Source of the DNA: an uncultured Lachnospiraceae bacterium
GTDB lineage: Bacteria > Bacillota > Clostridia > Lachnospirales > Lachnospiraceae
Length of the DNA: 6,211 nt
Direction of reading: 5' to 3'
Assembly (NCBI GenBank): GCA_900313265.1
Contig: OMRN01000442.1
Span: forward strand, 1 to 6,211
Below the pieces are notes generated by a model. It saw nothing but the letters and a program-made list of their open reading frames with translations. It did no database searches and was not told where the DNA came from. How positions within the stretch are numbered: position 1 is the first letter of the stretch; each line of letters starts with the position of its first letter. The translations under genes were made by a program, and so were the position numbers. This document shows positions 1 to 5,670 of the stretch, one piece after another.

Positions 1-224
1 CCGCTTGAAACCGCTTTACATACCGTCTGCATATTTTTCTCGGTGACGGAATTTAACTCTTTCGCTGCGGAAAGGATGGTCAGTGTCATGTTTGTTCCGG
101 TATCACCGTCCGGAACGGGGAATACATTCAGTTCGTTAATGTAATCCTTGTTATTCTCAAGATATTTTGCACCCGCAAGAAACATCTTTGCCAAAAGTTC
201 GGCATCAATTGTTTTCGCTGCCAT
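1..224 (-). CDS. yloV: DAK2-domain protein, YloV/FakA-like (3' part cut by window edge)
   Basis: Only the first 74 codons plus two bases are present; the family is usually about 550 residues, so the gene continues off the left edge. The visible N-terminus begins MAAKTIDAELLAKMF and carries NVFPVPDGDTGTNM at residues 33-46. This is the hallmark nucleotide/Mg-binding loop of DAK2 (dihydroxyacetone-kinase-like) domains, and its aspartates (D39, D41) are the expected metal ligands. In Gram-positive bacteria such proteins (FakA, YloV) phosphorylate fatty acids bound to a FakB partner, feeding exogenous fatty acids into phospholipid synthesis in the cytoplasm. Whether this protein has that role is inferred from family membership. 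The ATG at 224 is preceded by a strong AGGAGG, and the gene starts 4 nt after the Asp23-family gene, so the two are almost surely co-transcribed and translationally coupled. The Asp23-DAK2 order is the common Firmicutes arrangement. Confidence 0.95.
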   Translation of the reverse strand, partial: MAAKTIDAELLAKMFLAGAKYLENNKDYINELNVFPVPDGDTGTNMTLTILSAAKELNSVTEKNMQTVCKAVSS

Positions 225-228
225 TCGA

Positions 229-597
229 CTACTCCTCCTGATCTTCGACCACTTTGACACCTTCGATAAAAACATTTACATGTTCCACATCGAGGCCGGC
301 GAATTTCTCAACCTTATATTTCACTTCGCTCATTAAGTTATTTGCAACAGGGATAATACTGCATCCGAAAGCAACGATAATATGTAAATTAATGGTCACT
401 TTGTTGTTATCGCAGGAAACGATAATTCCTTTGCTGATGCTGTCCTTTTTAAGAAGTCCGTTAAAGCCGTCCCTCATATTAACGGCAGCCATCCCAACAA
501 CCCCATAACATTCCAAGGCCACATTACCGGCATAATTTGCAATTACATTATTGTCTACAACAATACTGCCCAAATGCGTATCCATAGAATTCTTCAT
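229..597 (-). CDS. yloU: Asp23/Gls24 family envelope stress response protein
   Basis: The 122-residue protein is a full-length, single-domain member of the Asp23/Gls24 family (YloU type). The family signature is visible in order: LGSIVVDNNVIANYAG near residues 9-24, a GVVGMAAVN stretch at 32-40, the VTINLHIIVAFGCSIIPVAN strand-helix region at 67-86, and the C-terminal AGLDVEHVNVFIEGVKV at 100-116. There is no signal peptide or membrane helix, so it should be cytoplasmic. Known relatives include the membrane-anchored staphylococcal Asp23 linked to cell-wall stress and the YloU proteins encoded beside the DAK2 kinase; the biochemical role is not settled. The start at 597 is supported by AAAGGAGG 8 nt upstream; the Met at codon 5 lacks such a site. 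It is the first gene of a pair with yloV and has its own promoter in the 67-nt gap upstream. Confidence 0.95.
   Translation of the reverse strand: MKNSMDTHLGSIVVDNNVIANYAGNVALECYGVVGMAAVNMRDGFNGLLKKDSISKGIIVSCDNNKVTINLHIIVAFGCSIIPVANNLMSEVKYKVEKFAGLDVEHVNVFIEGVKVVEDQEE
234..239 (-). promoter_or_regulatory. Ribosome binding site of yloV inside the end of the upstream gene
   Basis: AGGAGG reads on the minus strand, 9 nt before the yloV ATG. It is formed by the last two glutamate codons (GAG GAG) of the Asp23-family gene, just before its TAG stop. It fixes the yloV start and implies translational coupling. Confidence 0.85.
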
Positions 598-627
598 GCG
601 AAATGCCTCCTTTATTTCACAAAATCT

Positions 628-655
628 ATTATATTATAACCTTTTTCCCCGTAAA
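628..655 (-). promoter_or_regulatory. Sigma-A type promoter for the yloU-yloV pair
   Basis: On the minus strand TTTACG (655-650, four of six matches to TTGACA) stands 16 bp before a perfect TATAAT (633-628). A second, overlapping perfect TATAAT lies at 638-633, but it has only a poor -35 partner (TTTCTT) at 17 bp. Transcription would begin near 620, giving a short leader that contains AAAGGAGG at 613-606 before the ATG at 597. The gap separates two unrelated gene sets, which supports a promoter here. It is predicted from sequence only. Confidence 0.7.
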
Positions 656-664
656 AAGAAAGTA

Positions 665-1375
665 TTAAATGTTTTCCACATCAAAGGGATACGGATGCGT
701 CGCCACATATTTGCAGTACTCGGCAGCCTTATTTACCCACGGAATCAGCAAAAACAGTACGGTAAGCGCCGTTTCGATTCCGACATAACCCACGCAGTAT
801 ACGATGCCTTCGTGCAAATCCGCAAAAAAATCGCCCCTGGAATAGAAAATCACAAAATTGGCAACACTGCTGATAAAACGGAAAATCATCCCGACGATAT
901 AACCGGTAATCAGATATCTCAGTTCCCGAGTTGTTCCCACATTATAGCGCTTTTCATATTTTTCCCGGTTCTCTTTTCCGAACGGTCTGGCAAAAAGGCC
1001 TCCGGCAGCAACGATGGTGTAACTGAAAAGATAATCCATCGCTTCGGCAAAAGGCTGTTCCAAATTGATGAACAGATTATTCATATTCTCAAAAAGAACC
1101 TTCGTTGCAAAAATATCACAGAAATATTTAAGCACACTGAAAATCAGTGCCGCCACAATCCCTTTTGCCCCGAAAAAATATCCCAAAAGGAAAATGAAGA
1201 ACATGGAAAACCATGTGATATCCCCGCCTTCCGCAAAATGAATCAGCCTGAAGTATGACAAAACAAGTGCAATGAGAATCAGCATCGACATCCACAATAC
1301 GGTTTTCCCCCAGAAAAAATCATTTCTTTTTCCGCCGTTATACGCTTTTATTCCGTTATTCGTATTCTTTTTCAT
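665..1375 (-). CDS. thiT: ThiT-like (energy-coupled thiamine transporter family) S-component, divergent
   Basis: A 236-residue, strongly hydrophobic protein with about six membrane segments (roughly residues 26-42, 54-70, 72-88, 114-128, 152-176 and 190-212). The family pattern of ThiT/YuaJ is visible: AEGGDITWFSMFFIFLLGY (48-66), a Gly-Ala-Lys-Gly turn at 69-72, the MDY element (113-115), an arginine-phenylalanine helix start (R166-F167) and a Tyr-rich YCVGYVG segment (193-199). ThiT proteins are substrate-binding membrane S-components that pair with a shared EcfAAT energising module encoded elsewhere, so the lack of ATPase genes here is expected. By eye, the His and Asn that contact thiamine in characterised ThiT appear replaced (S170, V198), so substrate identity is uncertain. 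The gene starts 3 nt after the GNAT-fusion gene with only a weak site (GGGAAG), suggesting coupled translation. No thiamine riboswitch could fit upstream. Alternative: another ECF S-component or a general membrane protein. Confidence 0.75.
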   Translation of the reverse strand: MKKNTNNGIKAYNGGKRNDFFWGKTVLWMSMLILIALVLSYFRLIHFAEGGDITWFSMFFIFLLGYFFGAKGIVAALIFSVLKYFCDIFATKVLFENMNNLFINLEQPFAEAMDYLFSYTIVAAGGLFARPFGKENREKYEKRYNVGTTRELRYLITGYIVGMIFRFISSVANFVIFYSRGDFFADLHEGIVYCVGYVGIETALTVLFLLIPWVNKAAEYCKYVATHPYPFDVENI

Positions 1376-1378
1376 TCG

Positions 1379-3757
1379 CTAATCTTCCCAGTTTTCGCTG
1401 TCCTTTTCATTACGAAGCACAAGTCTCTGTTCGTATTTTTTGCGTTTCTTGTTGACCAGATATGCCAGTAAAAACAGAATAATACTGCCCCAGACGATAA
1501 CATTAAACATATGCGTGGACAGTCCTTCGAGCGCAGTCAGATATTCTTCCCCCGCATCTTCGAAAACGCCCACGATGCTTTCCGCATGTCCCGTAAGATG
1601 CGCAATTTTTCCGATTCCCTCTCCGATGAAATACTTTATGTATCCGTCTACCTGGAAAATGGCAAGAAGCGTACCTACGATTCCGAGAATCCATCCGTTT
1701 CTTCTTTCGTCATTCGCCGCATTGACTTCAACGATATTCTCTAAGAATTCCTGCTCTTTTTCATATCGTTCCCTGAGTTCGTCATTTTCCAATGCCTTAC
1801 GAATCTGTTCCGCTTCCATGCGGGTTCCGTAATATTTGAAATTCGCCGCATCCCAGAGTTTTAATGTTCTGCCGTAATCCTTATAAAGCTGGCTGATATA
1901 TTCGTAGGGTACGTTTCCTTCATGTTCCAGCGCCTTATCCACTTTTTTGCTGAGTTTGGTCAGCGCCGTATTCTGTAAAAGAACCAGTTCCACGATAAAT
2001 ACATATGTAGCGGCATCTTCCACCTTGCTTTGTTCATCGTCGAACGTATCGAGAATCATAACCAGGCTGACAGCGGACATATACGCCTGATAATAATCGT
2101 AAATCGCGAGATCTTCTTTTAACTGTTCTCTCAGTTTGTCATATTTTTTAATATAGAAATCCTGATGGACACTAAAATAGGTTTCTCCGGTTAAGATGTT
2201 CATCAGTTCCTGGTTCCTGCAGGGACGTTTTCCGTTCTTTTCATCTTCCGGACTGACATAGCCGTCGTTTCCCGGTTTTTTGTTCATACAGTAAAAGGCT
2301 TTGCCCGCACCGCATGTCACGAGATTATATTCTTTTTTCAAAAATTCGGTCACGGACCGGTATTCATGAAAACCGAATTCATCGATGCCGGTACGCATCT
2401 CGAGTTTCATCTTGCTTAACTGGTCTCCGACCATGGAGGAAGAATATTTGCAGTCGGGAAGATAAATAACCAGAACGTACGTATTCGCACTCCGGTATGC
2501 CAACAGCAGTAAATCCGCTTTCTCTTCTCCGACATTTTCCAAAACCGCATTCTTAAATTCATCTTCGATATAACGGTCGGTTGTATGGCGGAACAGAAAC
2601 TCTCCTAAATAAATTCTCTCCAGTTCCGTTTTAATGAATCCGTCATATTCGTATTCCATGTAGTACTGCAGAAAATCCAAAAGCTGCTGTGTCTTTTTTT
2701 CTTTCTTTGGATCGTTTTTACTGCCGGGAATCGTACCCTTATAATAAAAGCGGCCCTCTTCTTCGTCTTCTTCCCCCTGTTCAAAACCGGAAATCAGATC
2801 ATCGATTCTGGTATTCTCGGGATTCTCCGCCAAAGGCACAAAAAGATAAATATCATCCTTGTGCGTCTTATGATACATTCTGCGGTCTTTCAGACGGTCA
2901 AGATAATAGCCCCAGCAAAGATAAACTCTCTCGTGATACTCCGTCTTTTCCGCGCAGAATCCGACAGGATCGATTCCCTTTAATTTTTCGGAATAATCCC
3001 GCATGGAAAGATCCGACCAGTCTTCGACCTTGGCACCGAGTTCACGATGAAAATAGAAATTCAGTCCCCTTAAGAATTTTTCTCCTTCTTTGGATACGCA
3101 AATAGCAGAAATGGAATTGACAGGTGTATGATTTTCTTCGAGCACATTCAGATAATCGATAAAAGCATCCGTCAGCTGTCTGCTGGCCCCGGTTCCCTGA
3201 TAATCCGGATGAATGGCAACGGAAATGATAAAAAGATTGTTTTCCTCTTTCTTTTCGGAATAATCGGGATAGATTTCAGACGGACCGATATCGTCGTCAC
3301 GGCATTCCTTATATTTATCCGCAACATATTCTATATCGATTTTCACGGAAGGATCCGGATTCTGGTGATCCTTGTAATGAGCAATGATTGCCTCATCATC
3401 CCTGGATCCGTCTTTCTTCCGGTAATGTTCAAAACTGCCCTCCGGATCGTATCCCTCTCCCTCTCCGATCAGTTTCGGACGAATAACCGGCCCTAAAATC
3501 TGATCAAACAGTTTATCACGCATGGGAAAGAAATTGATATAACCGACAAGCTTATCATCCTTCATTAAACATACGAACGTCTTACGGTTCTGATGAAATC
3601 TACTCTCCAGATTTTTCTTTGTACCGACAAAGTCCTTATCAATTGGTTCATATACCAGGGTGTCGATTTCCATCACCTGCTCAAGCAGGTCATCTTCCAT
3701 GTTTTCGCCCAGAAGAACATCGTATGTTATTTTTTCTTTTTTTTCGGAATTCCCCAT
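1379..3757 (-). CDS. GNAT acetyltransferase-domain protein with C-terminal membrane anchor
   Basis: A 792-residue protein that I do not recognise as a named family. The N-terminus looks like a GNAT N-acetyltransferase: a FVCLMKDDKLVGYINFFPM strand pair at residues 61-79, and motif A, IISVAIHPDYQGTGASRQL, at 177-195, whose Q187-GTG-A is the acetyl-CoA pyrophosphate loop. A KEGEKFLRGLNFYF segment (223-236) matches the closing part of the fold. About 90 mostly polar residues are inserted between these strands and motif A. Residues about 250-640 show no motif I can name; an acidic run lies at 328-334. A charged helical stretch (about 640-685) leads into two likely membrane helices (about 688-703 and 751-768), followed by a basic KKRKK segment, so most of the protein should face the cytoplasm. 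The ATG at 3757 has AGGAGA 9 nt upstream. The gene lies 32 nt after potD and 3 nt before the ThiT-like gene. Acetylation of polyamines is a possible role, inferred only from context. Confidence 0.88.
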   Translation of the reverse strand: MGNSEKKEKITYDVLLGENMEDDLLEQVMEIDTLVYEPIDKDFVGTKKNLESRFHQNRKTFVCLMKDDKLVGYINFFPMRDKLFDQILGPVIRPKLIGEGEGYDPEGSFEHYRKKDGSRDDEAIIAHYKDHQNPDPSVKIDIEYVADKYKECRDDDIGPSEIYPDYSEKKEENNLFIISVAIHPDYQGTGASRQLTDAFIDYLNVLEENHTPVNSISAICVSKEGEKFLRGLNFYFHRELGAKVEDWSDLSMRDYSEKLKGIDPVGFCAEKTEYHERVYLCWGYYLDRLKDRRMYHKTHKDDIYLFVPLAENPENTRIDDLISGFEQGEEDEEEGRFYYKGTIPGSKNDPKKEKKTQQLLDFLQYYMEYEYDGFIKTELERIYLGEFLFRHTTDRYIEDEFKNAVLENVGEEKADLLLLAYRSANTYVLVIYLPDCKYSSSMVGDQLSKMKLEMRTGIDEFGFHEYRSVTEFLKKEYNLVTCGAGKAFYCMNKKPGNDGYVSPEDEKNGKRPCRNQELMNILTGETYFSVHQDFYIKKYDKLREQLKEDLAIYDYYQAYMSAVSLVMILDTFDDEQSKVEDAATYVFIVELVLLQNTALTKLSKKVDKALEHEGNVPYEYISQLYKDYGRTLKLWDAANFKYYGTRMEAEQIRKALENDELRERYEKEQEFLENIVEVNAANDERRNGWILGIVGTLLAIFQVDGYIKYFIGEGIGKIAHLTGHAESIVGVFEDAGEEYLTALEGLSTHMFNVIVWGSIILFLLAYLVNKKRKKYEQRLVLRNEKDSENWED

Positions 3758-3789
3758 ATTATCCGGTCTCCTGAATCATAACGCCTTTA

Positions 3790-4857
3790 TTATTCGGACT
3801 TAAACTCTTTCCACAAATCATTCATAAGATTGTTAATCTCATCACTTGCCTGAACGGCTACTTCACAGTTATCGGTAGCGGAATCGGGCGGTACTAAAGA
3901 TTCATCCGCACGTTCTTCGTCGCTGAGACTTTCGATTACCTTAACATTCGGCGTTGAGAAATATATATACTCGAAATTGGCTTTAGCCACATCCTCCCGG
4001 CACAGGAAATCCAGAAAGGCCGCTGCATATTCCGGATGTTCGCAGTTTTTGGTGATTCCGAAGCAGTCAATCCATACATTGCTTCCCTCCTTGGGAACTA
4101 CGTATGCTAAGTCGTTATTGTATTCATGTCCGAGATAAGCCTCTCCCGAATATACTACCGCCATGGTGGCATTTCCCGCAACCACTTCGTCACGTGCCTC
4201 ATCCACAAGATATGCCTGCACATCCGGCTTCTGCTTTATTAAAAGCTGCTGTGCTTCTCTCAGTTCATCCGGGTTATCGGTATTGATGGAATAACCGAGT
4301 TCTTTTAAGGCAACCATAAAAGTATCACGCATGCTGTTCTGCATGATGATTTCTCCGGCATACGATCCGTCAAAAAGCACATCCCAGCTGTCAACCGGTC
4401 CTTTTACTTTCGTTGTATCATAAAGGATGCCGAGTGTTCCCCAAAAGTACGGCATACTGTATTTGTTCTCGGGATCAAAAGCCTTACAGAAGTCATAATA
4501 CTTTTCCCCGATATTATCCTTATACTGAAACTGATCCCAGGGAATTTCAATAAATTCTCCTTCATTAATCATTTTCTGCATCATATAATCGGCGGTGCAC
4601 ACCAGATCATATTTAATCGCACCCGAACTGTATTTTGTATACATTTCTTCCGGGGTAATCGCCTCTTCGTAATTGACCTTGATGCCGGTCTCCTTCGTGA
4701 ACTTGTCAATCATATCGGGGTCCAAGTATTCCCCGTAATTGATAACCGTAATTTCACCGACGGTCTTTTTTCCGCATCCTCCCATCGGAAGAATGAAAAG
4801 TGCTGCCACCATCAGAATTACCAGCAGTCTTTTTCCTGTCTTTGCTAACTTTTTCAT
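3790..4857 (-). CDS. potD: Spermidine/putrescine ABC transporter substrate-binding lipoprotein PotD
   Basis: From the ATG at 4857 the protein has 355 residues, normal for PotD. A basic N-terminus (MKKLAKTGKR) and hydrophobic core precede a lipobox-like PMGGC with Cys28 as the predicted lipidated residue, so it should sit on the outer face of the membrane. The mature part has the bilobed type II binding-protein pattern: ITVINYGEYLDPDMIDKF (36-53), YSMPYFWGTLGILYDTTKV (133-151), NSMRDTFMVALKELGYS (174-190), YSGEAYLGHE (236-245), and VWIDCFGI (261-268) with the WxD pair (W262, D264) that binds polyamine amines in this family. It delivers polyamine to PotB/PotC. An in-frame upstream ATG at 4881 would add eight residues, but it lacks a ribosome site and would place the real AGGAGG inside the coding region, so it was not chosen. 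The gene begins 2 nt after the potC stop. Confidence 0.93.
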   Translation of the reverse strand: MKKLAKTGKRLLVILMVAALFILPMGGCGKKTVGEITVINYGEYLDPDMIDKFTKETGIKVNYEEAITPEEMYTKYSSGAIKYDLVCTADYMMQKMINEGEFIEIPWDQFQYKDNIGEKYYDFCKAFDPENKYSMPYFWGTLGILYDTTKVKGPVDSWDVLFDGSYAGEIIMQNSMRDTFMVALKELGYSINTDNPDELREAQQLLIKQKPDVQAYLVDEARDEVVAGNATMAVVYSGEAYLGHEYNNDLAYVVPKEGSNVWIDCFGITKNCEHPEYAAAFLDFLCREDVAKANFEYIYFSTPNVKVIESLSDEERADESLVPPDSATDNCEVAVQASDEINNLMNDLWKEFKSE

Positions 4858-4859
4858 GA

Positions 4860-5669
4860 TTAAACTCCCTCCTCGCTCCATTCTTTATTTAAACGATCTT
4901 TATGTTTCTCCGAAACAGTATTTACAACAATCAAAATAACCGTCACCATGAGAAAAATCAGGGTGGAAAGTGCATACATTTCCGGTTTGATACCCTTTCT
5001 GATCTGACCGTAAATCATCGTGGAAAGGGTATTTACACCTGCACCCTTTGTAAAATAGGTGATTACGAAATCATCCATCGACATCGTAAAAGCCATAAAA
5101 AATCCGGATATGATACCGGGCATCAGTTCCGGCAAAAGCACCTTGAAAAATGCATAAACCGGGCCGGCCCCCAGATCCCTTGTCGCTTCGTACACCGAAA
5201 CATTCATCTGCTGGATTCTCGGCATGACGCTTAATATGACATACGGAATATTAAATGTTATATGTGCTAAAAGCACACTTCCGAATCCCAGGGGAATAAA
5301 ATGAACCAGCCACAGCATAAGCGAAATACCGGTCACGATATCCGCATTCAGCATCGGGATGTTTGTCAGTGTCATAAACGTTTTATATCGCTTCTTTCCC
5401 ATGGCATGAATTCCCAACGCCCCCGGTACACCGATTAATACAGCTCCTACCGAAGATGCCAGTGCCAGAATTACGGTTGTAAGAAGCGCACTTAAAATCT
5501 GTTTATTGGAAAAAAGCGTCACATACCAGTTTAATGTAAATCCTCCCCAGGTCACCCGGGATCTGGAATCATTGAAAGAAAGCACAATGAGCACCAGAAT
5601 CGGCGCATAGAGAATCAGTCCGATAAAACCGATATAGATTCCGCTTATAATATCCTTAAATCTTTTCAT
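4860..5669 (-). CDS. potC: Spermidine/putrescine ABC transporter permease PotC
   Basis: A 269-residue inner-membrane permease with six predicted membrane segments (about residues 10-31, 58-85, 98-120, 127-150, 183-204 and 232-252). It matches PotC in length and in landmarks: YAPILVLIVLSFNDSR near the start, NIPYVILSVMPRIQ at 140-153, the ABC-permease EAA loop EATRDLGAGPVYAFFKVLLP at 161-180, which docks on the PotA ATPase, and the PotC-typical MSMDDFVITYFTKG at 197-209. With PotB it forms the membrane channel that moves polyamines from PotD into the cytoplasm. It starts 1 nt after the potB stop. No strong ribosome site is close to its ATG: AAGGGAG lies about 16 nt away, so translation probably depends on ribosomes finishing potB. 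Its own 3' end supplies the potD ribosome site. Confidence 0.94.
   Translation of the reverse strand: MKRFKDIISGIYIGFIGLILYAPILVLIVLSFNDSRSRVTWGGFTLNWYVTLFSNKQILSALLTTVILALASSVGAVLIGVPGALGIHAMGKKRYKTFMTLTNIPMLNADIVTGISLMLWLVHFIPLGFGSVLLAHITFNIPYVILSVMPRIQQMNVSVYEATRDLGAGPVYAFFKVLLPELMPGIISGFFMAFTMSMDDFVITYFTKGAGVNTLSTMIYGQIRKGIKPEMYALSTLIFLMVTVILIVVNTVSEKHKDRLNKEWSEEGV
4865..4873 (-). promoter_or_regulatory. Ribosome binding site that sets the potD start
   Basis: AGGAGGGAG on the minus strand lies 7-10 nt before the ATG at 4857 and within the last codons of potC (Glu-Glu-Gly-Val). It decides for the ATG at 4857 over the in-frame ATG at 4881 and implies coupled translation with potC. Confidence 0.85.
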
Positions 5670-5670
5670 T

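Noticed and set aside
641..658. The inverted repeat CTTTTT/AAAAAG as a rho-independent terminator after the thiT-like gene
   Set aside because: The stem is all A/T except one pair and no U-run follows it on the minus strand. It also overlaps a better-supported promoter.
551..1258. A 235-codon open frame on the plus strand opposite the ThiT-like gene
   Set aside because: Its product is low in hydrophobic patterning, has no recognisable motif and no ribosome site, and it is antisense to a clear membrane protein. It is a shadow frame.
1376..1378. A thiamine (TPP) riboswitch for the ThiT-like gene
   Set aside because: Only 3 nt separate it from the upstream gene, and I saw no TPP-aptamer-like sequence in the preceding coding region.
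3675..3690. A perfect 7-bp inverted repeat (ACCTGCT/AGCAGGT) early in the GNAT-fusion gene
   Set aside because: It lies inside coding sequence with a 2-nt loop, no U-run and no second copy seen. Chance is the simplest explanation.
3758..3800. A possible promoter before the GNAT-fusion gene (TATGAT on the minus strand)
   Set aside because: The matching -35 (TTAAGT) is only three of six, and the gap is just 32 nt within a run of co-directional genes.
4858..4881. A longer potD start at the ATG at 4881
   Set aside because: It would overlap potC, has no ribosome site, and would put eight odd residues before a normal lipoprotein signal. The ATG at 4857 has AGGAGG at the right distance.
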